From NCBI GenBank assembly GCA_031267635.1, contig JAIRYX010000388.1:1-9203 (forward strand): a stretch of 9,203 nucleotides of DNA. The letters are read 5' to 3'. The position numbers and the translations under genes are program-made. This document shows, piece after piece, positions 1 through 5,881 of the stretch. The notes below the pieces were generated by a model. The model did no database searches and had not been told where the DNA came from. It saw only the letters and a list, made by a program, of their open reading frames with translations. The DNA is from Planctomycetaceae bacterium. GTDB taxonomy: Bacteria; Planctomycetota; Planctomycetia; Pirellulales; Thermoguttaceae. Position 1 is the stretch's first letter, and the number at the start of each line of letters is the position of its first letter.

Positions 1-192
1 TACTCGCCGAATCTCAACTTGATCGAGCGACTTTGGAAATTTTTCAAAAAGAATATCACTTACAATAAATTTCGAGAAACATTCGCAGACTTCAAGCAAG
101 CATGTCAAGATTTCTTCAAAAATATAAGAAAATTCAAGGCACCACTGCGCGCTTTACTCACCGAAAACTTCCATATACCACAAAATAATTAG
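1..192 (+). CDS. IS630-family transposase, C-terminal fragment (5' part outside the window)
   Basis: The reading frame is open from the first base to the TAG at 190-192 and gives 63 residues. It begins YSPNLNLIERLWKFFKK, the end of the DDE catalytic domain of IS630/Tc1-like transposases, where the family motif is ySPdlNpIExxW. The E in LIERLW is the third acidic catalytic residue. The rest (TFADFKQACQDFFKNI, ending ALLTENFHIPQNN) matches the usual C-terminal helix region of these enzymes, so the natural C-terminus is probably complete. The first two catalytic aspartates must lie to the left of the window, so whether the gene is intact cannot be judged here. These enzymes cut and paste at TA dinucleotides. 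The 3' terminal inverted repeat should lie shortly after the stop; the quasi-palindromic motif at 203-244 is a candidate. Confidence 0.9.
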   Translation, partial: YSPNLNLIERLWKFFKKNITYNKFRETFADFKQACQDFFKNIRKFKAPLRALLTENFHIPQNN

Positions 193-202
193 CCGATTTT
201 TA

Positions 203-244
203 AAGTGCGATGAGTATATTAGTTTGCTCAAGGTTTTCATCGCA
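203..244. repeat. Quasi-palindromic motif, copy 1 (possible IS630 right end)
   Basis: The motif contains an exact 8-bp inverted repeat, TGCGATGA (206-213) and TCATCGCA (237-244), around a 23-bp spacer. It begins with AAGTGCGATGAGTATAT and ends with TTTTCATCG plus CA. A second copy lies at 444-484. Its place just after the transposase stop codon suggests a transposon end, but without the left end of the element this is an inference. Confidence 0.5.
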
Positions 245-443
245 AAAAAGATACGACGACCATGCCTGCCGAAGATGCCACACAACACAATAAGACAACA
301 TGCAAATTAAAAGATGCGCCCGAATACGTTGTTCAAGATGATAAATTGGTCGAATATACTTCTTACACTTGAAATTTCGGTTTTCACTGGCGTCGTTACA
401 CCGTAAAATCCGGCTTGATCTCCATTTATAAAACCGAAAACTC

Positions 444-484
444 AAGTGCAATGAGTATATCAAGCAAATTTGTTTTCATCGTGC
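444..484. repeat. Quasi-palindromic motif, copy 2
   Basis: AAGTGCAATGAGTATAT (444-460) matches copy 1 at 16 of 17 positions, and TTTTCATCG (473-481) matches exactly. The sequence between these blocks is related to copy 1 in inverted sense (TTTGCT in copy 1, AGCAAA here). The copies start 241 bp apart in the same orientation. Confidence 0.5.
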
Positions 485-685
485 GAAAACTTTTTTCCAC
501 ATCGGACACATAGGCAGTTTCAACTAGCTCAAATTTCCATAACTTGAACTGGAATAAGGAGTTAACAAAAATAGACTCTGGAATTTCGGTTTAAATTAGA
601 GAACAAGGTCTAATAGTTATGGCATGCATAAAAAACTTTTCGTAAAAAAAATCTCAAAACCACTGTTTCCTTTTCGAAAACAAAC

Positions 686-694
686 TGATATAAT
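686..694 (+). promoter_or_regulatory. Extended -10 promoter element upstream of glgC
   Basis: TGATATAAT is a perfect extended -10 (TGnTATAAT), 73 bp before the glgC start. The -35 region at the right distance (about 664-671) does not resemble TTGACA, which fits an extended -10 promoter. Just downstream, AAAAGT-A-ACTTTT near 707-719 is a short palindrome that would fall in the 5' leader; whether it is a regulatory site is not known. Confidence 0.45.
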
Positions 695-767
695 ATTCGA
701 TCAGAAAAAGTAACTTTTCAGACAATAAAAAACGCGCAATTATTAAAGAAGTGAAACAGGTTAGGAA

Positions 768-2096
768 ATGAATTCCAAATACACAGGTGCATTGGATAAA
801 AATCTTTTTAAACGAGTCGTTGTGATGATTCTCGGCGGTGGACGCGGGACGCGATTGTATCCGTTGACGCAATATCGTTCGAAGCCCGCCGTTCCCATCG
901 GTGGAAAATATCGGCTCATCGACATTCCATTATCTAATTGCATCAATAGCGGTCTCGAAAAAATTTATGTCTTGACGCAATTTAATTCGGTCAGTCTGCA
1001 TCATCACGTCCATTCCTACACTTTTGACAGTTTTAATCGTGGATTCGTTGAAATTCTCGCCGCGCAACAACGAAACGATCAGGAAACATGGTATCAAGGA
1101 ACCGCCGATGCTGTTCGGAAAAATCTTAGTTACATCGAACACCGCGATATTGACTATGTGTTGATTTTGTCCGGTGACCAGTTGTACCGCATGGATTTTG
1201 AGCATATGCTCAAAACGCACCTTGACGCAAACGCTGATGTAACAATCGCTTCCGTTCCAGTGATGCGGGAACAGGCAAAATCGCTCGGCGTCATGCGAAT
1301 CGAAGACACCGGACGAGTCGTTGGTTTTCTCGAAAAGCCGAAAACCGATGAAGAACTCGATCATGTCCGCACCGCTCCAGAGTGGATTGACCGAGCCGGT
1401 ATTGTGTCGCGCGGACGCGATTTTATGGCAAGTATGGGAATTTATCTCTTTAACCGGAAAATACTTGTGGATGCTCTGACGCAAACCGATTACACCGATT
1501 TTGGAAAAGAAATTTTTCCAGCTGTTTTCCGTTCCAAAAATGTTCAAGTGCATCTGTTCGACGGTTATTGGGAAGATATCGGAACGATCCGATCGTTTTT
1601 TGAAGCGAATATCAACATGGCGTCGGAACGTCCGGAATTTTCGCTCGACTGTCCCGATTGGCCTATTTTCACGGAAAACAGATTTTTGCCGCCGAGCCGA
1701 ATTCGCAGCGCAAATATCAAAGACTCCATCATTTCCGACGGAAGTTTAATCGAAGAAAGAGCCGTCATTGAAAATTGTGTCATTGGCGTCCGTTGCAAAA
1801 TCGGAAAAAATGTGCGTCTTAAAAACGTGATTGTTATGGGAAACGATTTTTATCCCGGCAATGCGGAAAAGCCGCAAACAGATATTCTACCAATGGAGAT
1901 CGGCGATAATTCCATTATTGAAGAGACGATCATTGATAAAAATTGTCAAATCGGAAAGAATGTTACAATCGTGAATCGCAATAAAATCCAATTGACTCCC
2001 GAACAATCGTTTGGTATGATTCGCGACGGAGTGGTTTGTATCAGTAAACACGCAATTATTCCTGATAACTGGTCGCTCGAACACACCGTCTCTTGA
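768..2096 (+). CDS. glgC: Glucose-1-phosphate adenylyltransferase (ADP-glucose pyrophosphorylase)
   Basis: GlgC makes ADP-glucose from ATP and glucose-1-phosphate, the committed step of bacterial glycogen synthesis in the cytoplasm. The 442 residues contain the whole family signature. The nucleotide-binding loop GGGRGTRL is at 23-30, followed by KPAVPIGGKYRLIDIPLSNC at 39-58. WYQGTADAVR starts at 108, SGDQLYRMDF at 135 (catalytic D137), the sugar-phosphate motif FLEKPK at 187 and GYWEDIGT at 266. From about residue 310 the isoleucine-rich hexapeptide repeats (VIENCVIGVRCKIGKNVRL and later IIDKNCQIGKNVTIV) form the left-handed beta-helix of allosteric GlgC proteins. Length and style match planctomycete GlgC. 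The ATG follows a weak ribosome site (CAGG, 757-760). No other glg gene lies in the window; the next gene downstream is unrelated and 205 bp away, so glgC is probably transcribed alone from the extended -10 promoter. Confidence 0.97.
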   Translation: MNSKYTGALDKNLFKRVVVMILGGGRGTRLYPLTQYRSKPAVPIGGKYRLIDIPLSNCINSGLEKIYVLTQFNSVSLHHHVHSYTFDSFNRGFVEILAAQQRNDQETWYQGTADAVRKNLSYIEHRDIDYVLILSGDQLYRMDFEHMLKTHLDANADVTIASVPVMREQAKSLGVMRIEDTGRVVGFLEKPKTDEELDHVRTAPEWIDRAGIVSRGRDFMASMGIYLFNRKILVDALTQTDYTDFGKEIFPAVFRSKNVQVHLFDGYWEDIGTIRSFFEANINMASERPEFSLDCPDWPIFTENRFLPPSRIRSANIKDSIISDGSLIEERAVIENCVIGVRCKIGKNVRLKNVIVMGNDFYPGNAEKPQTDILPMEIGDNSIIEETIIDKNCQIGKNVTIVNRNKIQLTPEQSFGMIRDGVVCISKHAIIPDNWSLEHTVS

Positions 2097-2184
2097 ATTG
2101 GTGTTGACGAGCGGATAGAATGAAATTGGAAGTCGTTTGACTTGTGGTTTAAGTAGTCGGCGCTTGTCAATCCCCATATTCCTG

Positions 2185-2213
2185 TTGCCTACACTGACGT
2201 AGTGTTTCGGCAA
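2185..2213. terminator. Weak hairpin between glgC and the oxidoreductase gene
   Basis: TTGCC (2185-2189) pairs with GGCAA (2209-2213), and inside it ACACT (2191-2195) pairs with AGTGT (2201-2205) around a GACGT loop, with small bulges between the two stems. There is no T-run on the plus strand, so it is at best a weak or factor-dependent terminator for glgC, or a leader structure of the next gene. Confidence 0.25.
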
Positions 2214-2291
2214 AATGTCGCTTACTTTAAAACAACCAATCAAACCTCTTAAAAATAACAACCTTTCAAATCTCACTTTCCTGATTAGTTT

Positions 2292-2295
2292 GGAG
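2292..2295 (+). promoter_or_regulatory. Ribosome binding site that fixes the oxidoreductase start
   Basis: GGAG stands six bases (all A) before the ATG at 2302. This selects 2302 over the in-frame ATG at 2215, which has no such site and would bury the twin-arginine signal 29 residues inside the protein. Confidence 0.75.
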
Positions 2296-2301
2296 AAAAA
2301 A

Positions 2302-3807
2302 ATGACAAACATTTCCCGCCGTAGTTTTTTAGGTCAATCAATGCTTGCCGCAACGGTCGCGGTTGGAGCCGGTTACGCTTCGCCCCGATTGGCGTTATCA
2401 GAAGACAATAAAGTCAGCCCCAACGAACAGCTTGGAGTCGTGATTGTCGGAGCTGGAGGTCGCGGTTTAGGAAGTCACGGTGGCGAGTGGCTCAAAAATC
2501 CGAATACGAAAATCCTTTATTTCTGCGATCCCGATGAAAAAATCGGAAACAAAGCGTGCGACGCAGTTGCGGAAAAAAATGGGTTTCGTCCGAAGTTTGT
2601 GCGTGATTTGCGTCAGGCATACGAGGACAAAAGTTTGGTTTTCATGTCATGCGCATCGACGAACCACTGGCACGCGCTCGCCGGAGTTTGGGCGATGCAA
2701 GCCGGTTTGCATTGTTACATTGAAAAACCGATTTGCCACAACGTTCACGAAGGTCAAGCACTAATTGCCGCCGCGAAAAAATATAACAAATGCGTTCAAA
2801 CCGGTTCGCAATGCCGTTCTTACAGTGCCAATATTGAAGCGAACAAGTTCATCAAAGACGGCGGAATCGGCGAAGTAAAATTCGCTCGCGGACTTTGTTA
2901 CAAACGCCGTAGATCAATCGGCGCAAAAGGAACATTTGAGCCGCCCGCGTCGGTGGATTACGATCTTTACAGCGGTCCTGCGCCGTTAGATCCGGTAACT
3001 CGTCCAAATTTCCATTACGATTGGCATTGGCAGCGGCTTTATGGAAACGGCGACCTCGGCAATCAAGGACCGCACCAAACGGACATCGCCCGTTGGCATC
3101 TTGGTTTGGATCGTTTTCCGAACTCCGTCATCACTTACGGCGGACGTTTGGGTTATGACATTGAACGCAAAAACGCGGATTACATTGATGCGGGTGATAC
3201 AGCCAATACCGAAACGTCTATTTACGACTACGGCGACAAGTGTATCGTCTTCGAGGTTCGCGGCTTGGAAACGCCGAGTTATCGCGGAGCAGGTATCGGC
3301 GTTGTCGTTTACGGTTCGGAAGGTTATCTTGTACAATCGCAATACGGCTATTCAGCGGCGTTTGACAACGACGACAAGCAAATCAGAGTGTTCCATGGCG
3401 GCGGCGACACTTCGCACTTTAACAATTTTATTGAAGCGGTTCAAAAAAACGATTCGTCGCTTTTACGTGCCGACGCGAAAACGGGTGCGTTATCTGCCGG
3501 AATCAGTCATCTCGGCAACATTTCGTATTATCTCGGCGAAGGAAATAAAGTTTCTATTGACGAAGCAAAGAAAACGCTCGAAGGAATCAAGAGTTTAGAC
3601 AATAATATCGAAACGCTTGAACGAGTGATCGAACATTTGACTTCGGAAAAGAACGGCGTTGACCTTACAAAAACGCCGATTTCTATGGGACCGCTTCTCA
3701 AATTCGACTCGGAAAAAGAACGTTTTATCGCCAATGATAAAGCCAACGAACTCCTCACGCGACAATACCGCGCTCCGTATGTTGTACCTGATGCAGATAA
3801 GGTGTGA
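2302..3807 (+). CDS. Tat-exported Gfo/Idh/MocA-family oxidoreductase
   Basis: A 501-residue NAD(P)-dependent dehydrogenase of the glucose-fructose oxidoreductase/inositol dehydrogenase family, exported folded by the Tat system. The N-terminus has the twin-arginine motif SRRSFLG (5-11), a hydrophobic alanine/valine stretch to about 26, and probable cleavage near 31-35. The Rossmann fold starts with VVIVGAGGRG (46-55). EKP at 141-143 is the family motif that supplies the catalytic lysine, K142. NQGPHQTDIARW (254-265) contributes the probable catalytic histidine H258, typical of the planctomycete type with the bacterial-type C-terminal domain. The end, LLTRQYRAPYVVP, is also characteristic of this group. 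Such proteins often act on sugars, cyclitols or amino sugars, but the substrate cannot be told from sequence. It converges on fliH. No sugar transporter or sulfatase neighbours give a hint of pathway. Confidence 0.93.
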   Translation: MTNISRRSFLGQSMLAATVAVGAGYASPRLALSEDNKVSPNEQLGVVIVGAGGRGLGSHGGEWLKNPNTKILYFCDPDEKIGNKACDAVAEKNGFRPKFVRDLRQAYEDKSLVFMSCASTNHWHALAGVWAMQAGLHCYIEKPICHNVHEGQALIAAAKKYNKCVQTGSQCRSYSANIEANKFIKDGGIGEVKFARGLCYKRRRSIGAKGTFEPPASVDYDLYSGPAPLDPVTRPNFHYDWHWQRLYGNGDLGNQGPHQTDIARWHLGLDRFPNSVITYGGRLGYDIERKNADYIDAGDTANTETSIYDYGDKCIVFEVRGLETPSYRGAGIGVVVYGSEGYLVQSQYGYSAAFDNDDKQIRVFHGGGDTSHFNNFIEAVQKNDSSLLRADAKTGALSAGISHLGNISYYLGEGNKVSIDEAKKTLEGIKSLDNNIETLERVIEHLTSEKNGVDLTKTPISMGPLLKFDSEKERFIANDKANELLTRQYRAPYVVPDADKV

Positions 3808-3837
3808 GCGTCATAATGATATGATTCAAATGATTCC

Positions 3838-3871
3838 GTTGAAATCTTTCTTTTTAAAGAAAGATTTCAAC
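3838..3871. repeat. Perfect 34-bp AT-rich palindrome between convergent genes
   Basis: GTTGAAATCTTTCTTT (3838-3853) and AAAGAAAGATTTCAAC (3856-3871) are exact reverse complements separated by only TT. It lies 30 bp after the oxidoreductase stop and 83 bp beyond the fliH stop, so it could act as a two-way terminator. It has no adjacent T-run and is AT-rich, so an insertion remnant or structured RNA end is equally possible. Confidence 0.7.
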
Positions 3872-3920
3872 TATTCAGTTGTTTTGTACGGATTTATTGG
3901 GTTTGGGCGACTGAATAGTT
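3869..3920. repeat. Second inverted repeat overlapping the palindrome; holds dispersed repeat A copy 1
   Basis: AACTATTCAGT (3869-3879) and ACTGAATAGTT (3910-3920) are exact 11-bp inverted arms around a 30-bp spacer. The left arm shares its first three bases (AAC) with the right arm of the 3838-3871 palindrome, so the two stems compete for these bases. The reverse complement of 3882-3920 is related to 5252-5290 (dispersed repeat A): AACTATTCAG, then CGCCC, then AATAAATCCG with only scattered differences. Confidence 0.7.
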
Positions 3921-3954
3921 ACGTGAAATAAGCAAAAAATTTCCAAATAGCCCA

Positions 3955-4794
3955 TTACTCAACCAATTCCGACACAATTCTTTCCAGTCGTGATTCGATT
4001 TGTTGATCAATAATGCCTTGGGATGTTTCGAGATAGCATCCACCGGGAGTCACGCGGATGTCGGCGATGATTTCCGTCTCGGCTATCGGGAGAATTTTTT
4101 GAATCAGCGTGTGGATTTCCTGATTTAACGCTTCCGTATCTTGCGGATTCATACGGATTTTCAGTTGTGTGCAACCGACCGCAAGTTCCAATGCCTCACG
4201 CAACAATTTTATCGGCACATCCGCCATATTCGGCAATTCGCGGCGGATCGCTTGACGCGCCATTGCGGCAACAATGCGTAATGCTCCTTCTTCCCACCGC
4301 GAAACAAACACGTTTTCCGCCCGCTTGAGGTTCTCAATCGCCATTTCCAACGCGGGTTTCAGCGTTTTCAGCGATTCTTTCGTAATTCTGTCCGCTTCCT
4401 GTTTCAGCCGCTCGTCGTAATCTGTAAGTGCTTTTTCCTCGCCGACTTTGTAACCTTCCTGATTTCCCCGCGCATAACCTTCTTGGTAGCCGCGCTCCTC
4501 CGCTTCATTGTATTTCGCAGATTCAATCTCCTGACGCAATGTTTTCAAACGGCTCGCCTCATCCGATAATTTTGTCTCACGCTCGTCAAGCTGACGTTTT
4601 TCGTCGATGAGTTCCTGTTTTTTCTGACGGATTTCCTCATTGACCGTGTTCCGCAACCCCGCAATTTCACTCTTTGCCGACTCCGCAATACGTGCGGCTT
4701 CGATGCGGACAGAATCAAGATATTCATCCGCCTTCGCCTGCATATCGACGAAGTTAAACGGTTGAGGACGGTAAATGGCTTGATGAGGTTCCAT
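3955..4794 (-). CDS. fliH: Flagellar assembly protein FliH (export ATPase stator/regulator)
   Basis: FliH binds the ATPase FliI at the cytoplasmic face of the flagellar type III export gate and couples it to the C-ring. The 279 residues start with a short N-terminal tail, followed by a long charged coiled coil (about 17-100). Then come five glycines spaced every fourth residue (G102, 106, 110, 114, 118), the GxxxG helix typical of FliH and missing from the SctL relatives of virulence systems. The C-terminal domain (about 140-279) shows ALRIVAAMARQAIRREL and ADIRVTPGGCYLETSQGIID, the conserved FliH/SctL fold, so the gene appears intact. I chose the ATG at 4794. An in-frame GTG at 4836 would add a hydrophobic leader (VFWISLLVFYFSFL) that does not suit a cytoplasmic protein, though neither start has a clear ribosome site. 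No fliF, fliG or fliI lies alongside, which is unusual. Confidence 0.9.
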   Translation of the reverse strand: MEPHQAIYRPQPFNFVDMQAKADEYLDSVRIEAARIAESAKSEIAGLRNTVNEEIRQKKQELIDEKRQLDERETKLSDEASRLKTLRQEIESAKYNEAEERGYQEGYARGNQEGYKVGEEKALTDYDERLKQEADRITKESLKTLKPALEMAIENLKRAENVFVSRWEEGALRIVAAMARQAIRRELPNMADVPIKLLREALELAVGCTQLKIRMNPQDTEALNQEIHTLIQKILPIAETEIIADIRVTPGGCYLETSQGIIDQQIESRLERIVSELVE

Positions 4795-4929
4795 GAGAAA
4801 TGAGAAGTAAAAAACTAAAAGCGAAATCCAGAACACGAAGCGTAATCGACAATGAGTGCGAAGTTACGAAAACCCTATCACTCTATTTCACTGTGCTGAC
4901 GCTATCCGAATCTTAACTTATCCTTCACG
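4795..4929. other. Leader region of fliH, no gene
   Basis: These 135 bases lie between the possible flgM scrap and the fliH start. I searched the minus strand for sigma-28, sigma-54 and sigma-70 boxes and found none good enough to call. No open frame of note. Confidence 0.4.
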
Positions 4930-4974
4930 TCAATGCAAGAGCAGTTTATCCGCGATGCGTTCAGTATTGATGCT
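4930..4974 (-). pseudogene. Possible 3' remnant of flgM (anti-sigma-28 factor)
   Basis: The minus strand reads SINTERIADKLLLH and then a TGA stop at 4930-4932. FlgM proteins end in a helix with the pattern Y-x-(I/V)-(D/N)-x-E-x-I-A-x-x-L-L, and this piece fits it closely; even the preceding GMY fits, although those codons lie inside the inverted repeat of the adjacent element. The upstream part of the gene is missing: the reading frame runs into the element at 4974-5201 and meets a stop near 5016. Beyond the element there is only repeat DNA and no FlgM-like sequence. The next gene downstream is fliH, which supports a flagellar origin. Only about 14 residues carry the signal, so this is a suggestion. 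Confidence 0.33.
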
Positions 4975-5201
4975 ATACATCCCACGGTAAGAAATTGTCA
5001 TTTTAGAGAACTTCTAAAAACCTCTCCCAAATATTCGTAAGCCCTTATTTTTCAATGGTCATATGTGTTGAAAATGAGGTTTTTAGAATTTCCCTACAGC
5101 AAAAAGAGAATGTTTGTTGAAGTCCCCTATTGCTGAACTCCGAATTATTCATGGAGTTTATAGGCGAAAGGAATGTGCAATTTCTTGCCGTGAGAGGTAT
5201 A
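4974..5201. mobile_element. Miniature inverted-repeat element (outer element of a nested pair)
   Basis: The ends are long imperfect inverted repeats. The left end runs from TATACATCCCACGG to AAGAAATTG and CATT (4974-5003). The reverse complement of the right end (5172-5201) reads TATACCTCTCACGG, then AAGAAATTG, then CATT. About 25 of 30 positions agree, with one extra base on the right. The similarity stops at TATA on both sides. No transposase is encoded inside. Removing the inner 89-bp element leaves a unit of about 139 bp, a normal size for a non-autonomous miniature element. Confidence 0.6.
5006..5094. mobile_element. 89-bp miniature element nested inside 4974-5201, IS5-type ends
   Basis: GAGAACTTCTAAAAACCTC (5006-5024) and the reverse complement of 5076-5094 (GGGAAATTCTAAAAACCTC) match at 17 of 19 positions. 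Both ends are followed on the outside by TA (5004-5005 and 5095-5096), consistent with a 2-bp target duplication. The interior is 51 bp and non-coding. The same terminal sequence, GGGAACTTCTAAAAAACCTC, ends the IS5-family remnant at 5862-5881, so this is probably a deletion derivative mobilised by that transposase. Confidence 0.65.
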
Positions 5202-5212
5202 AATAATAGGTA

Positions 5213-5250
5213 ACTCATGTTACGTATGAGCGATTAACATTCAGGAAACA
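5213..5250. repeat. Dispersed repeat B, copy 1
   Basis: ACTCATGTTACG, then AT and AGC, then AACATTCAGGA and ACA are shared with 9085-9121; I count about 32 of 38 aligned positions identical with one gap. This copy contains a small hairpin, CTCAT-GTTACGT-ATGAG. Both copies lie next to the end of a decayed transposase gene. Confidence 0.65.
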
Positions 5251-5251
5251 G

Positions 5252-5290
5252 AACTATTCAGCCGCCCCGCCAAATAAATCCGCACGGAAA
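5252..5290. repeat. Dispersed repeat A, copy 2
   Basis: AACTATTCAGCCGCCCC followed by AATAAATCCGCACGG is related to the reverse complement of 3882-3920. It directly follows repeat B copy 1. On the minus strand it is part of a 29-codon open frame (5241-5330) that ends GRLNSSVS; the other copy carries an extra base that breaks this frame, so coding is doubtful. Confidence 0.6.
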
Positions 5291-5315
5291 TCGGATAACG
5301 ACGCACGGTAATCGG
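5281..5315. repeat. Short direct repeat, 14 bp twice
   Basis: CGCACGGAAATCGG (5281-5294) and CGCACGGTAATCGG (5302-5315) differ at one base and start exactly 21 bp apart. The first copy overlaps the end of dispersed repeat A. On the minus strand the pair encodes the similar peptides PITVR and PISVR. Confidence 0.6.
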
Positions 5316-5337
5316 TTTTTTGTTCGTCATCCCTCCT

Positions 5338-5777
5338 CTAAAACATCAGGGAATTAAGGGCGAGTTTGCGAGGGTGCGGTTGGTTACGAAGGAAAGCGTG
5401 ATAAATTAGGGCGGAAATGGACAAGCTTTTCCGGTAACGATAAAAATGTTGTAGCGGCGTCAACGGTTGATTGTGAACTCCCTTCTCAATAATGTCAGGC
5501 GGAAAGCCACGCTCTTTCAAATCGTTTTGGATTGGATTGTTCTCATTGCCCAAATATGCAGAATCCACAAAAAACTCTGGAACATCAAAAGAGCATCAAA
5601 CGGAGAACGACCACCGTGAGATGGATCACGCGGCAAACGCAATGTCGCTAAAATATCAATAAAAATATCCCAATTCACGAGAAAATTAAGACAAACAAGA
5701 AAATTATTCAGCCCATGAATTTTATCCAATTGATTTTCAATATCAAAGAACGATGGGGATTGGGAAGAATTAAACAT
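5338..5777 (-). pseudogene. IS5-family transposase with internal deletion and frame break
   Basis: The 5' part (ATG at 5775-5777) encodes a typical IS5 N-terminus: SFFDIENQLDKI, VNWDIFIDIL, then the HGGRSPFDALLMFQSFL segment that corresponds to the family's k-GRpp-D-vlmfk motif. About residue 70 it changes abruptly, in another frame, to VDSAYLGNENNPIQ, IIEKGVHNQPLTPLQ and YRYRKS, the region around the second catalytic aspartate (DSAY) and the following eKg-rn-pLt motif, ending at TAG 5338-5340. The stretch between, including the first catalytic aspartate, is missing; compared with full IS5 transposases of roughly 300 or more residues, I estimate over 100 codons were lost near 5565-5570. The protein cannot be active. 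No ribosome site precedes the ATG. An IS5-type end lies 85 bp upstream at 5862-5881. Confidence 0.8.
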
Positions 5778-5861
5778 CGTACTAAATTTAAATGAAAAAA
5801 TAGGGAGAAAATGAAAAATACAAGCGCCAACATTTTAATAACAACAAGGTCATTGCAAAGG

Positions 5862-5881
5862 GAGGTTTTTTAGAAGTTCCC
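5862..5881. repeat. Terminal inverted repeat of the IS5-family remnant
   Basis: Read on the minus strand this is GGGAACTTCTAAAAAACCTC, matching the ends of the 89-bp element at 5006-5024 with one extra A and one substitution. It lies upstream of the transposase remnant, where the left end of the IS belongs. The matching partner in correct orientation is 5006-5024, so the remnant may span 5006-5881, but the flanks (TTA and TCT) do not form a clear target duplication. Confidence 0.6.

Larger units (their letters stand above)
193..767. other. Gene-free stretch between the IS630 end and glgC
   Basis: I find no convincing gene in these 575 bases. Open frames on either strand are short, lack a ribosome binding site and resemble nothing I know. 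The left part (203-490) is bounded by two copies of a quasi-palindromic motif and may be IS-derived. The right part is AT-rich leader DNA with the glgC promoter. No tRNA-like or other RNA-gene structure was recognised. Confidence 0.6.

Noticed and set aside
200..463. 87-residue open frame on the minus strand after the IS630 end
   Set aside because: It starts and ends inside the two copies of the same repeat, has no ribosome site and no recognisable domain.
2185..2213. Integron attC-like site after glgC
   Set aside because: There is a two-part stem, but no conserved GTTRRRY/RYYYAAC ends, no integrase and no cassette pattern.
2215..2301. N-terminal extension of the oxidoreductase from the upstream ATG
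   Set aside because: No ribosome site, low-quality sequence, and it would place the twin-arginine signal 29 residues from the N-terminus; the ATG at 2302 has GGAG at good spacing.
4795..4836. Hydrophobic N-terminal leader on FliH from a GTG start
   Set aside because: FliH is cytoplasmic; the leader is outside the family's conserved length and the GTG has no ribosome site.
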